A program made the translations under genes and the position numbers. A stretch of 64,000 nt of DNA from Magnetospirillum sp. ME-1 (GTDB lineage: Bacteria; Pseudomonadota; Alphaproteobacteria; Rhodospirillales; Magnetospirillaceae), in assembly GCF_002105535.1 (NCBI RefSeq), contig NZ_CP015848.1, positions 556,604 through 620,603 of the forward strand. Direction: 5' to 3'. Below the pieces are notes generated by a model. That model searched no databases. It saw only the letters and a program-made list of their open reading frames with translations, and was not told the DNA's origin. How positions within the stretch are numbered: the stretch's first letter is position 1; each line of letters opens with the position of its first letter. Below, in pieces: positions 11,433-20,637 of this stretch.

Positions 11433-12473
11433 ATGCAGTTCCGCATTATTGGCGCCGTCGTCGTAGCGGCCGTGATGGCGCTGGGTGCACGTGGAGCCGT
11501 TGCCGGCGGCGCGCAGCAGGCTTGTACCGCGGCCGGCTACAGCACCACCTACAGCCAGTGCTCGTCCAATTCCAATAAGTCCTCGACCCAGGTGACCGCG
11601 GTCGAAACCCTGAAGGCGACCTCCACCCAGACCGCCGGCCTGATCGCCCAGCGTATCGGCAGCTTCACGGGCGCCACGGCGAAGACCGCGTCCAATGGCC
11701 CGCTGAAGGGTGGCCTGTCGGGCGGCTCCAAGGATCTCGGCGTCGGCGTGTGGCTGAATGCCGGATACTCCAACATCCGCTATGCCAAGACCGGCGAAGA
11801 GTTCGATGGCGCCGTGTGGACCGGCATGGGCGGCGTGGACTACAAGCTGACCGAAAAGCTGATGATCGGCCTGGCCGGCGGCTATGAAGACACCAAGCTG
11901 AAGACCACCTACAACCACGGCAATCTGTGGGCCGATGGCTGGACCCTCGCTCCCTATGCCCTGTACAAGTTCACCAAGAACTACAGCGTGGATGTGAGCG
12001 GCGGCTACTCCTCCCTCAACTACAAGGTTGACCGCCTCGACCCCCTGGTGAGCACCAAGATCACCGGCAACACCACGGCCGACCGCTATTTCGCCGCCGC
12101 CAACCTGAACGGCGTGTGGAGCGAGGATGCCTGGCGCTTCTCCGCCAAGTTCGGCGGTCTGTGGGCCTCTGAAGAGAAGAAGGCCTACGCCGAGAGCAAC
12201 GGCGTCCAGAATGCCGCCCTGACCACCAATATCGGCCTCGTCAATCTGGGCGGTAAGGTCGGTTACAACCTGGGCATGGTCGAGCCCTATGTGGGAGGCA
12301 CCGGCCGCAAGTGGCTCGGCGCCGCCAGCGCCAAGACCGACTTCCTGGCGCAGGCCGGTACCGTCCTGTATCTGGGCGATGTGGCCGTCGGCACCATCGA
12401 AGCCTCGACCCCGCTGGGCGACTCCAACCTGACCCAGATCAACGTCATCGCCAACATCCGGTTCGACTTCTAA
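11433..12473 (+). CDS. Outer-membrane beta-barrel protein (autotransporter-beta-domain-like)
   Basis: 346 residues. Signal peptide MQFRIIGAVVVAAVMALGARGAVAG, then a Ser/Thr-rich segment. From about residue 100 come alternating amphipathic strands rich in aromatic and Gly residues (LGVGVWLNAGYSNIRY, GLAGGYEDTKL, DVSGGYSSLNYKV, VEPYVGGTGRKW), ending in the terminal Phe of IRFDF, the signal used by the BAM complex. It fits the autotransporter beta-domain/porin-like superfamily without a large passenger. ATG 11433 has AAGGGGG upstream. Followed by a strong terminator that lies inside the next gene. Confidence 0.75.
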   Translation: MQFRIIGAVVVAAVMALGARGAVAGGAQQACTAAGYSTTYSQCSSNSNKSSTQVTAVETLKATSTQTAGLIAQRIGSFTGATAKTASNGPLKGGLSGGSKDLGVGVWLNAGYSNIRYAKTGEEFDGAVWTGMGGVDYKLTEKLMIGLAGGYEDTKLKTTYNHGNLWADGWTLAPYALYKFTKNYSVDVSGGYSSLNYKVDRLDPLVSTKITGNTTADRYFAAANLNGVWSEDAWRFSAKFGGLWASEEKKAYAESNGVQNAALTTNIGLVNLGGKVGYNLGMVEPYVGGTGRKWLGAASAKTDFLAQAGTVLYLGDVAVGTIEASTPLGDSNLTQINVIANIRFDF

Positions 12474-12482
12474 CAAAAGTCG

Positions 12483-13343
12483 ATGGATCTGAAACGGGAG
12501 ACGGTCAAACTCGGTTTGGCCGTCTCTTTTTTTTCCCTGCTGGCCGCCTGCTCTTCCGGTCCGTTTGCCGGGCGCGACGAGGTGGCACGGCGGCTTGCCG
12601 CCGAAAAGGGGCTTTCCGGCCAGATCCTGGCCGGTCCCACCTTCCCGATTCAGGCCTTTGTCGCCCCGGCCCGGCCGGCCGGGCTTCTCACCATTTATGT
12701 GGAAGGCGACGGGCTGGCGTGGCGGAACCGCTTCACGCCATCGGCCGATCCCACTCCGCGCAATCCCATCGGCCTGGGCCTGGCCGTCGCCGACCCGTCA
12801 ACGGCCGTCGCCTATCTGGCGCGTCCCTGCCAGTACGTCAAAAGCCCGGCCTGTTCCGTCGATGCCTGGACCGGCGGGCGGTTTTCGGATCGGGCGATCG
12901 AGGCCACCAACCGCGCCATCGATGATCTGAAGCGCCGCCACGGCACCGAACGCATCCTTATGGTCGGCTATTCGGGCGGCGGCGTCATGGCGGCACTGAT
13001 CGCGGCCGGGCGGCCGGACGTCGCCGGCCTGATCACCGTTGCGGCTCCGCTCGACCTTGCCGCCTGGGTCCGGCACCATGACGTGGACCCCCTGGCAAAT
13101 TCCCGGGATCCCGCCCGATGCTGCTCGGAGGCGCTTTCGCGAACGCGCCAGCGGCATGTGGTGGGACTGCGCGATGATGTGGTTCCCCGCTCGGTGGTCG
13201 CCTCCTATGGCAGGACCTTGTCGGCCGATGCGCCATTCGCCGTCGTCGCGGTCGATTCCGATCACGAATGCTGTTATGTGGACCATTGGCCCGGCCTGGT
13301 GACGCGGCTGCGCCAGGACATTCTCGGCCGGGAGGCACCGTGA
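12483..13343 (+). CDS. Lipoprotein with alpha/beta-hydrolase fold
   Basis: 286 residues. Charged N-terminus, hydrophobic stretch and lipobox LAAC (Cys23) mark a membrane-anchored lipoprotein. A hydrolase elbow is visible as VGYSGGGVMAAL, with a conserved ITVAAPLDLAAWV after it, and late DSDHECCYV may supply the catalytic His. It starts only 9 bp after the beta-barrel gene. The DNA encoding residues 6-18 is itself a 13-bp hairpin plus eight T, so transcripts entering from upstream should often stop here. No clear ribosome-binding site precedes the ATG. The stop overlaps the next gene (GTGA). Confidence 0.75.
   Translation: MDLKRETVKLGLAVSFFSLLAACSSGPFAGRDEVARRLAAEKGLSGQILAGPTFPIQAFVAPARPAGLLTIYVEGDGLAWRNRFTPSADPTPRNPIGLGLAVADPSTAVAYLARPCQYVKSPACSVDAWTGGRFSDRAIEATNRAIDDLKRRHGTERILMVGYSGGGVMAALIAAGRPDVAGLITVAAPLDLAAWVRHHDVDPLANSRDPARCCSEALSRTRQRHVVGLRDDVVPRSVVASYGRTLSADAPFAVVAVDSDHECCYVDHWPGLVTRLRQDILGREAP
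12498..12534 (+). terminator. Strong rho-independent terminator inside a signal-peptide coding region
   Basis: 13-bp stem (GAGACGGTCAAAC / GTTTGGCCGTCTC, one G-T pair), 3-nt loop and eight consecutive T. It is 24 bp past the beta-barrel gene's stop but 15 bp inside the following lipoprotein gene. Confidence 0.85.
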
Positions 13344-15283
13344 CCCAATCCTGCATTCCGGCGGCGCGCCCGGCGGCATCGCCCGATGACTGGTTTCTTG
13401 CCGTTGTCCTGACCGTCAGCCAATTCACCTTCCTGCTCGCCCTTCGCCCCCTGGCCGGCATCGGCATCTGGTTCCAGTCCGAACCGGTAAGCGCCGCCAA
13501 CGCCGCCTTGGCGGCCCTTGTCGCCGCAATTCTGGCGGTGCGGACGTCACGCCGGCTCCGGATTGGCGCCATCGCCCTGCTGCTTGTCTGCCTTGCCGGA
13601 TGGTCCGTCCTCACCCTGCCGTTCGCCCTGGCGCCGGCCTCCTCCTGGCTGGGAACCCCGCAAAGCGGGCACGGAATCGGCTGGCTGCTGACCACGGCGG
13701 CCTTTGCCGCCGGCGCCGCCAATCTCCGCCGCCGCCACGGCCCCCTGGCCCTGGTGGCGGCGGGGGCGGTTTCGGCCGCAATCATGATCGTGGCCCTCAA
13801 CCGCTGGGCTCCCATGGACTGGCGCCCCCAGCATTTCAAGGAGATTGGGGCCTATAACGCCCTTTTCGCCTGGGCGGTGCTCATGTCGTCACGGCCGCGC
13901 CTGGGGTCGTCCATCGCCGCGACCCTCGGCCTGCTGGCGCTTCTTGCCCTGTGCGGCAACCGGACATCGGTGATTGCCGTTCTGGCCGGCGGTGGCGCCA
14001 TGGGGCTGGCCGCATGGCTCGGCCATCGGCCGCAGGGGCGGCGGGTGGCGGCGCTGCTTCCCGTCCTGGCCGCGCTCGGCGTCACGGCGGGCATCGTCGG
14101 CTTCGGCAGCTACCAGGCGCTTCGCGACTTTCACAAGTCGGTGAGGGACACCGTGGTGTCGCGCGCCAACATGACCCGGGTGGTGGGAGCGGAAATCGCC
14201 CAGTCCCCGGGGATTCTGGCCACCGGCCTGGGCTGGGGGAGCTTCGACGTGGCCCTGGCCCGGTCCATGACCCTCGACGGCGTGGCCCTCCAGCCCGATG
14301 CCAGCGAGGAATTCCTGTTCTGGGACGCGGCCCACCGTAACGACTTCCACACCCATAACGAAGTGATCGAAGCGGCGCTGGCCGGCGGCCTGCCCGCCGC
14401 CCTGGGCTGGCTTGGCCTGCTGGGACTGGCGGCTCATCAGGCCCCCCGGCGGCGGCGGCCGGCGGCGGCCGGCTTCGCCGTGGCCCTGGCGGTTCTGGCG
14501 TCCATGTGGTTCCAGCTTCCCACCTCCGTACCGGCATTCGGCATCGCCCTGGGCCTCGTCACCACTCCGCGGCGTCGGGGGCGGGCGGCATGGCGTCTGC
14601 GGGCCGGGGTTTCGGCACTGGCGGCGCTTCTGGCCGTCACCTCGGTGGCCCAATGGCTGCGGGCCATGGAAGGGCGGCGGGAATTCGCCGACCCGCGGCC
14701 GGCCTGCGCGCCGATCATGGGCGGATATGCCCGGATTCACGCCGTCTGGCTGGTCCAGATGCAATGGCACCGCCTGGAAGACGCCCTGCAGGACCCGAGT
14801 GCCTTACCCCTGGAAGCCCAGCGATTGAAAGCCGCCCTTTGCTCCATCGACGCCATGGCTCAAGCCCGGGACGGGGCGCCGTTCGCGGTGGAAGCGACCA
14901 TCATCCGCTCCGACCTGCTGGCCGCAGCCTGGCCGGCCGAAGCGGGAGAACTGCGCAAGGAGCTGGTCTCGGGGCTTGGCGACGGGCTGGCCCGCACCCT
15001 GTCCATGGCGCCAAGACGGAGCGACCTGGCGCCCCCCTATCTCGGAGCCCTGCTGGCCCAGGGACAGGAGCAGGACTTGATGGCGTTCATCCGCCGGCAC
15101 CTTTCCCCGGACGATCCCGTCGCCTTATGGTACTCGGGCAGCGTGATGATCGGCCGCCCCGAGACGTTCGAGGCCGGGTTGCGGCGGCTGCGGGCCGCGC
15201 TGGCGGCGGGAATCGAGCGGTTCGTGATGATTCCCGCTCCATTGAAGACGCAGATCAAGGCGGCTGGCGGCCCGATGAATTGA
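13340..15283 (+). CDS. Polytopic membrane protein, O-antigen ligase/polymerase (WaaL/Wzy)-like
   Basis: 647 residues. About ten hydrophobic segments occupy residues 15-450, e.g. AVVLTVSQFTFLLALRPL and GLLALLALCGNRTSVIAVL. The segment HTHNEVIEAALAGGLPAALGWLGLLGL matches the H-x-H-N...E...G pattern of the Wzy_C/O-antigen ligase family, preceded by a periplasmic-loop-sized stretch. The C-terminal 200 residues look soluble. Expected in the inner membrane, joining or polymerising undecaprenyl-linked glycans. GTG start overlaps the lipoprotein stop (GTGA), with GGGAGG upstream, so the two are translated together. Precise substrate unknown. Confidence 0.65.
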   Translation: MTQSCIPAARPAASPDDWFLAVVLTVSQFTFLLALRPLAGIGIWFQSEPVSAANAALAALVAAILAVRTSRRLRIGAIALLLVCLAGWSVLTLPFALAPASSWLGTPQSGHGIGWLLTTAAFAAGAANLRRRHGPLALVAAGAVSAAIMIVALNRWAPMDWRPQHFKEIGAYNALFAWAVLMSSRPRLGSSIAATLGLLALLALCGNRTSVIAVLAGGGAMGLAAWLGHRPQGRRVAALLPVLAALGVTAGIVGFGSYQALRDFHKSVRDTVVSRANMTRVVGAEIAQSPGILATGLGWGSFDVALARSMTLDGVALQPDASEEFLFWDAAHRNDFHTHNEVIEAALAGGLPAALGWLGLLGLAAHQAPRRRRPAAAGFAVALAVLASMWFQLPTSVPAFGIALGLVTTPRRRGRAAWRLRAGVSALAALLAVTSVAQWLRAMEGRREFADPRPACAPIMGGYARIHAVWLVQMQWHRLEDALQDPSALPLEAQRLKAALCSIDAMAQARDGAPFAVEATIIRSDLLAAAWPAEAGELRKELVSGLGDGLARTLSMAPRRSDLAPPYLGALLAQGQEQDLMAFIRRHLSPDDPVALWYSGSVMIGRPETFEAGLRRLRAALAAGIERFVMIPAPLKTQIKAAGGPMN

Positions 15284-15291
15284 GGAGGCGG

Positions 15292-15567
15292 TCAGTGCCC
15301 GCAGGAACAGCCGCCGCCACCGCAATCGTCGTCCTGGGCCGGGGCCTGATCGCCGACCCGGAAGATGGCGCCGGGATAGATGCGGGCGGTGCGGCCTTCA
15401 TGGGTGACTTCGACGCAGTTGCGTCCTTCGTCATCGACGATCATGCCCATGCCGAGGCCACCTTGCTCGATGGCGGCCACCACGTCGGTGTCGGAAAGGT
15501 CAAACGCCTTGGCGATGGAGCCGATCAGCGCGGCGATCTCCTCGAACATCTCGCGGTTATCTTCCAT
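15292..15567 (-). CDS. Small acidic protein with a Cys/His-rich tail
   Basis: 91 residues, ATG with AAGGAG upstream. The first 75 residues look like a small folded cytosolic domain (MFEEIAALIGSIAKAFDLSDTDVVAAIEQG...EVTHEGRTARIYPG). The last dozen are DDDCGGGGCSCGH, three Cys and one His, probably metal-binding. No signal peptide. Family not recognised. Isolated gene between the convergent membrane protein and the MCP. Confidence 0.7.
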   Translation of the reverse strand: MEDNREMFEEIAALIGSIAKAFDLSDTDVVAAIEQGGLGMGMIVDDEGRNCVEVTHEGRTARIYPGAIFRVGDQAPAQDDDCGGGGCSCGH

Positions 15568-15633
15568 GAGCGGGCTCCTTAAGGTCAGGCTGGAGCCCGC
15601 TCTATAGCATTCCGTCCGGTCGAAAAGCCAGCC

Positions 15634-17325
15634 TCAGCCGTTCTTCACCTTGGTGACGAAATCGCCGACCGCGGCACCCAGCCCACTGGATTCCTCTTTC
15701 AGGCGTCGGGCCGCGTCGAGCACGGTCTGGGAGGCGCGCCCCGCCTCCCCCGCCGCAGAGGTGACGCCGGTGATGTTGCTGGACACCTCCTGCGTTCCGC
15801 GCGCCGCTTGTTCCACATTGCGGGCGATCTCCTGGGTAGCGGCAGATTGCTCCTCCACCGCCGAGGCAATGGCCGAGGATATCTCGTCGATCCGGCCAAT
15901 GGTCGAACTGACGGAGCGGATTGCGCTCACCGCACGATCCGTCTCGGTCTGCACCGAGGTAATCTGCTGGCCGATCTCCTCGGTTGCCTTGGCGGTCTGG
16001 TTGGCCAGGTTCTTCACCTCGTTGGCGACGACGGCAAAACCTTTTCCGGCCTCACCCGCCCGAGCCGCTTCAATGGTGGCGTTCAGGGCCAGCAGATTGG
16101 TCTGGCTGGCGATGTCGTTGATCAGGCTGATCACCTCGCCAATCCGGCCAGCCGCCTCGGACAGGCCACGTACGATGGTGTCAGTGTGGGCGGCCTCCTC
16201 CACGGCATGCCGGGACACGCGGGCGGCTTCACTGACCTGACGCCCGATTTCCGAAACCGAACTGGACAATTCCTCGGTCGCGGCGGCCACCGTCTGGACA
16301 TTGGTGCTGGCCTCTTCCGAAGCGGCGGCAACGGCGCTGGCCTGGGCCGTCACCTGACCGGCCATGGCCGACATGGCCTGCGCGGTATGCTCAAGTTCGC
16401 CCGAAGCCCCGGACACATTGCTCACCACGGATGCAACCCCGGCCTCGAACTCACCGGCCATGCGGCTCATCTCGGCCTTGTGATCCATCTCGGCCTTTTT
16501 CCTGGCGACGTCGACCTCGGCCTCCATGCGTTTTTTCTCTACGGCATTCTGCTTAAAGACCTGGACCGCCCGGGCAATATCGCCCACCTCGTCCTTACGC
16601 TCCTGGCCCGTCACCTCGACCGAAGTGTCGCCCGTGGCCAGACCTTTCATTTCCTGGATGGATTGGGCCACCGGAACGGTGATGGACCGGCTGATCAGCC
16701 AGGTCACCGCCACGGCGGCGGCCAGACCAATGGCAATGACGATGGCGGAGGTGACGATGGTGGAATTGTAGGTTGCCACAGACTCCTGGAACTCCGCCTT
16801 GGACACCGTGACCTGCAAGTTGACCAGCGCCTCGAGGGTGTCGACCAGGGTGGTGAAGCGCTTGGCCACATCACTTTTCGGATCGATGACGGTCATGGCG
16901 GAAGCGGCGTCCCCCATCTTCAACGCCTCGAATACCTTGGCGCGGTCATTGCGCACCACCTCCAGCTCGGCGGCAAAGCGCTTGGACAATTCCCGCTCCT
17001 CGGGAGTGAAAGCGCCGGCAATGTAGTCCTTCCAGACCGTATCGATGGCGTTCGAATATTCGGCAATCTTGTCGCTCAGCGCCTTGCGCTCGTCGGGGCC
17101 ACTGGCCTCCACCACCCAAACCGTCGTCATGCGAATTCTGTGCAGGTCGTCCATGATCGCCGACAATTGCCCGAGGCTGACCACCCGCTCCTCATACAGG
17201 TTAGCCATCCGGCCATTGATCGCCTGCATGCCGTTATGCCCCAGCGTCGCGACGACGGAGACCAGGATGATCATAATGGCGATCAGGGTGGACAGACGTA
17301 TCGAAATCCGCAGATTGGTTAACAT
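15634..17325 (-). CDS. Methyl-accepting chemotaxis protein
   Basis: 563 residues. TM1 at about 12-32, a four-helix-bundle-type periplasmic domain of about 155 residues ([12 protein letters not shown]..., with [22 protein letters not shown]), and TM2 at about 190-212 ([20 protein letters not shown]). A HAMP domain follows, then the long signalling coiled coil with the tip [23 protein letters not shown]...[12 protein letters not shown]. It would sense a small ligand and control CheA. No C-terminal CheR-tether pentapeptide. Monocistronic. Confidence 0.95.
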   Translation of the reverse strand: MLTNLRISIRLSTLIAIMIILVSVVATLGHNGMQAINGRMANLYEERVVSLGQLSAIMDDLHRIRMTTVWVVEASGPDERKALSDKIAEYSNAIDTVWKDYIAGAFTPEERELSKRFAAELEVVRNDRAKVFEALKMGDAASAMTVIDPKSDVAKRFTTLVDTLEALVNLQVTVSKAEFQESVATYNSTIVTSAIVIAIGLAAAVAVTWLISRSITVPVAQSIQEMKGLATGDTSVEVTGQERKDEVGDIARAVQVFKQNAVEKKRMEAEVDVARKKAEMDHKAEMSRMAGEFEAGVASVVSNVSGASGELEHTAQAMSAMAGQVTAQASAVAAASEEASTNVQTVAAATEELSSSVSEIGRQVSEAARVSRHAVEEAAHTDTIVRGLSEAAGRIGEVISLINDIASQTNLLALNATIEAARAGEAGKGFAVVANEVKNLANQTAKATEEIGQQITSVQTETDRAVSAIRSVSSTIGRIDEISSAIASAVEEQSAATQEIARNVEQAARGTQEVSSNITGVTSAAGEAGRASQTVLDAARRLKEESSGLGAAVGDFVTKVKNG

Positions 17326-17459
17326 GGCGGCTCCCTTTCCATACGCAAAGCATATGCGTTATGGAATATGCAACGCGAATGGGTCAGCTTACGCCCCATC
17401 TGCGATAGGGGTAAACACGTATTTATTCAGTACATCTCATATTGCACTTATTTAAGAGT

Positions 17460-17479
17460 GGCGCGCCTCACGGCGCGCC
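17460..17479 (-). terminator. Hairpin terminator candidate for the EF-G-like gene
   Basis: GGCGCGCC-GTGA-GGCGCGCC perfect stem, 23 bp downstream of the EF-G-like stop on the minus strand, followed by an A/T-rich run without a long T tract. The rest of the gap to the MCP start (17326-17502) is A/T-rich and must hold the MCP promoter. Confidence 0.55.
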
Positions 17480-17502
17480 CATTGGTAGGTTCAGGCTGGA
17501 AT

Positions 17503-19530
17503 TCAGGCGCTGGCCAGCGCCTCCTTGCGGGCCTCCACCACCTTTTCGGCAACGCGGCCGCTGATTTCCTGCAGGTGGTCGAACTTCCACGAGAAGGTGC
17601 CCACCCCCATGGTCAGGGAGCGCAGTTCGACGATCAGGTCGTCCATCTCGGCCTGGGGCAGATAGGCCGAGACGGTGTCCCAGCCCTGCCATCCCTCCTT
17701 GGCGTCATAGCCGAGGATCTGGCCGCGGCGGCCAGAGACGATGCGCTGGGCCTTGGCGGTGAAATCGGCGGGCACCGAGATCTCCACCGCCAGGATGGGT
17801 TCCAGCAGCACCGGATCGCATTGGGGCATGCCCTCGCTCATGGCGATGCGGGCCGCCGTCTTGAACGCCATGTCCGAGCTGTCCACGGCGTGATAGCTGC
17901 CGGACGTCAGGGTCACCTGCAGATCCACCACCGGGAAGCCGAAGGGGCCTTGGCGCAGGAAGTCGGCCACGCCCTCCTCCACCGAGGGGATGTACTGGCG
18001 CGGCACCACGCCGCCCACGATCTTGTCGACGAACTTGAAGCCCGAGCCGCGGGGCAGCGGGGCGATGTCGATGTGGATGTCGCCAAACTGGCCGTGGCCG
18101 CCCGACTGCTTCTTGTGGCGGCCGTGGACCGAGGTGGACTTCCGGATGGTCTCCTTGTAGGGAACCGTCGGCTTGGCGGTCACCACCGCCATGTTGAAGC
18201 GGCTCTTCAGGCGGTCGATGGCCACCTGGAGGTGGATCTCGCCCTGGCCGCGCAGCACCTGCTCGCCGAATTCGCCGTGATCCAGCGACAGCGAGGGGTC
18301 CTCCTCGGCCAGCTTGGCGATGGCCCCGGTCAGCTTGACGTCGTCGCCCTTCTTCTCGGCGGCCAGCGCGAAGGCGAACAGCGGCGGAAGCGGTACGGGC
18401 CAGGGCTCCATGCCGGCATCGGCGCCGCCGATCACCTGGCCGGTGGCGACCGCGTCCAGGCGGCCGAAGGCGCAGACGTCGCCCACCCCCGCCTTGGCCA
18501 CCTTGGTGGGCGTGCCGCCGGTCATCAGGTAAAGGCCGCCGATGCGGCCCACGTCCAGGGATTGGTTGTCGGTGAACTCGCCCCGCCACACGCGGGCGAA
18601 GCTGAGCTTGCCGGTATGGGCGGCATGGACGGTCTTGAACACGGTGGCCAGGGCGGAACCCTCGGCCTTGACGCCGAGACGGGCGGCGGTGGCGGCCGGG
18701 CCGGGGGCGTCGTGGCGCAGCGCCTTCAGCAGGCGATGGATGCCGCCGTCGTTCTCGGCCGAGCCGAAGAACACCGGCACGATCAGGTCCTCGGCCAGAT
18801 CCTTGCCCAGATCGGCATAGACCTCGTCGGCGGGCGGCTGGATGTCTTCCAGCAGCTCTTCCATCAGGTGGTCGTCGAAATCGGCCAGATGCTCGAGCAT
18901 TTCCTGGCGCGCCGCGCTTTCCTCGCCCTTGAGCGCATCGGGGATCTTGATCACCGCCGAGGTCTGGCCGGGGCGGTACTTGTAGGCCCGCTCGCTGACC
19001 AGATCGATATAGCCGGTGACGGCATCGCCCTCGCGGATGGGAATCTCGCGCATGACCAGCGGACGGTCGGACACCGCCTGCAACGCTTCCAGCGTCTCCT
19101 TGAGGCGCGTGCCGGCGGTGTCGATCTTGTTGACGAACAGCAGGTGCGGAATCTTGTGCCCGTCCAGGAACTTCAGCACCGGGGCGACCATCACGGCGCG
19201 GGCGGGGTCGGGTTCGCACACCACTACCGCCACATCGACGGCCATCAGGGCGTTGTAGGAATCCTGCTGGAACTCCACCGAGCCGGGGCAGTCGATAAAG
19301 GTCCACTTCTCGCCCAGATATTCGGCGCTGGCGATGTTGGGCTCGACGCTCATCAGGCGGGCGCGGGCCTCCGGGCTGGAATCGCAGGTGGTGGTGCCGT
19401 CCTTGATGCGACCCTGGCGCCCAATAGCGCCGCAGGCGAACAGCATGGCTTCGAGCAGGCTGGTCTTGCCGGCGGCGAACGGCCCGACCAGGGCGCAGGC
19501 GCGCGGCAGGGAAGGAGACTTGGACGTCAT
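17503..19530 (-). CDS. Elongation factor G-like GTPase (non-canonical EF-G paralogue)
   Basis: 675 residues with the EF-G layout: GTPase domain with G1 GPFAAGKT (16-23), DCPG as G3 (80-83) and NKID as G4 (134-137), then domains II to V, including a domain IV with GRHKKQSGGHGQFGD. Two key features of true EF-G differ. The switch-I RGITI-type motif is absent (SPEARARLMSV in that place), and the catalytic histidine after DxPG is Ser84. Canonical fusA is not in this window. Role unknown; probably a ribosome-associated paralogue rather than the main translocase. Start ATG 19530 with GGAGGGTCC upstream. Confidence 0.85.
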   Translation of the reverse strand: MTSKSPSLPRACALVGPFAAGKTSLLEAMLFACGAIGRQGRIKDGTTTCDSSPEARARLMSVEPNIASAEYLGEKWTFIDCPGSVEFQQDSYNALMAVDVAVVVCEPDPARAVMVAPVLKFLDGHKIPHLLFVNKIDTAGTRLKETLEALQAVSDRPLVMREIPIREGDAVTGYIDLVSERAYKYRPGQTSAVIKIPDALKGEESAARQEMLEHLADFDDHLMEELLEDIQPPADEVYADLGKDLAEDLIVPVFFGSAENDGGIHRLLKALRHDAPGPAATAARLGVKAEGSALATVFKTVHAAHTGKLSFARVWRGEFTDNQSLDVGRIGGLYLMTGGTPTKVAKAGVGDVCAFGRLDAVATGQVIGGADAGMEPWPVPLPPLFAFALAAEKKGDDVKLTGAIAKLAEEDPSLSLDHGEFGEQVLRGQGEIHLQVAIDRLKSRFNMAVVTAKPTVPYKETIRKSTSVHGRHKKQSGGHGQFGDIHIDIAPLPRGSGFKFVDKIVGGVVPRQYIPSVEEGVADFLRQGPFGFPVVDLQVTLTSGSYHAVDSSDMAFKTAARIAMSEGMPQCDPVLLEPILAVEISVPADFTAKAQRIVSGRRGQILGYDAKEGWQGWDTVSAYLPQAEMDDLIVELRSLTMGVGTFSWKFDHLQEISGRVAEKVVEARKEALASA

Positions 19531-19720
19531 GGACCCTCCGGAATTTCTTGTTCTGTATGGGCGCCGGAACCCCCTGCGCCCAGCCCCGCCATGGTTTCAG
19601 TCAACGGCGCCCGTGGCAACAGGAAATGGCGCGCAGCCGAGACAGGGCTGCACTGCTTGCGTCTTGGTGCATGGAAGCCGGCGTGGTTTACTGGTTCCAC
19701 CGTTCCGGGGAGGGGTTTTC

Positions 19721-20503
19721 ATGACCGACCACGTTCACGTCAAGATCAGCGGCGCCACCGCCACGGTGACGCTCTGCCGTCCCGATCTGCACAACGCGCT
19801 CGACGAGCAGATGGTGGGAAATCTGGCCCAGACCTTCCAGAAGCTCTCCGTCGCCGACGTGGTGCGCGTGGTGGTGATCGAGGGCCAGGGTCCCAGCTTC
19901 TGCGCCGGCGGCGATATCGGCTGGACGCGGGCCCTGCTGGACCAGGATGCCGAGGAGGTCAGCCGCAGCGCCATGCAGATGGCCGTCATGCTCGACGCCA
20001 TCGACCGCTGCGCCAAGCCGGTTATCGCCCGGGTGCAGGGCGCGGCGCTGGGCATGGGGGCCGGCATCGTCGCCTGCGCCGACATGGTGGTGGCCTCCGA
20101 AGACGCCAGCTTCTCCCTGCCCGAGGTGCGCGCCGGCTTCTCGCCCACCCTGATCATGCCCTGCATGGCGGCCGCCATCGGCACGCGGGCCATGCGCCGC
20201 TACGTGCTGTCGGGCGAACGTTTCGACGCACGCGAGGCCCTGCGCCTGGGCCTCGTCCACGCGGTGGTCACGTCCGACAAGCTGGACGCCGCCCGCGACC
20301 TGATGGTGGACTCCGTGCTGAAGGGCGCCCCCAAGGCCCAAGCCGCCGCCAAGGACATGCTGCGCGTGGTGGACGACAGCCCCGCCGGCCCCGACCTGAT
20401 GCGCTACACCGTGGCCCAGTTCGTCGATGCCCGCGCCTCGGCCGAATGCCGCGAGGGCGTCACCGCACTCACCGAAAAAAGAAAGCCGAACTGGTCTGGA
20501 TAA
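19721..20503 (+). CDS. Enoyl-CoA hydratase/isomerase family protein (methylglutaconyl-CoA-hydratase-like)
   Basis: 260-residue crotonase fold. Oxyanion-hole segments FCAGGDIGWTR and VQGAALGMGAGIVACADMVVA are present, and FSLPEVRAGFSPTLIMPCMAAAIG supplies the region with a catalytic Glu. The D-I-x-W pattern resembles the leucine-degradation hydratase LiuC, but substrate cannot be fixed from sequence. ATG 19721 has GGGAGGGG upstream. Separated from the following CaiB/BaiF gene only by a dispersed repeat, so the two may be co-transcribed in an acyl-CoA pathway. Confidence 0.88.
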   Translation: MTDHVHVKISGATATVTLCRPDLHNALDEQMVGNLAQTFQKLSVADVVRVVVIEGQGPSFCAGGDIGWTRALLDQDAEEVSRSAMQMAVMLDAIDRCAKPVIARVQGAALGMGAGIVACADMVVASEDASFSLPEVRAGFSPTLIMPCMAAAIGTRAMRRYVLSGERFDAREALRLGLVHAVVTSDKLDAARDLMVDSVLKGAPKAQAAAKDMLRVVDDSPAGPDLMRYTVAQFVDARASAECREGVTALTEKRKPNWSG

Positions 20504-20511
20504 ATCGTTCC

Positions 20512-20617
20512 TGTCATTCCGACGACCATCGGGAGGAGGAATCTCCGCCTGATCCGTCGTTTCCGAACAGAACACGCCGGACCAGGACGAGATCCCTCGC
20601 TTGCGCTCGGGATGACA
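20512..20617. repeat. Short dispersed palindromic repeat between two acyl-CoA genes
   Basis: 106-bp non-coding unit whose ends are inverted copies, TGTCATTCCGA and TCGGGATGACA (10 of 11 pair), with an internal GAATCTCC...GAGATCCCTCGCTTGCGCTCGGGATGAC segment. This is the style of small interspersed elements found in Alphaproteobacteria. A second copy was not seen in the window. Confidence 0.55.
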
Positions 20618-20637
20618 ATTCAACTTTGGAGCTGAAC

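Noticed and set aside
17368..20503. Very long plus-strand open frame running through the EF-G-like region into the acyl-CoA genes
   Set aside because: It is the antisense of the EF-G-like gene joined to out-of-frame or in-frame parts of real genes; no domain outside the true CaiB/BaiF part.
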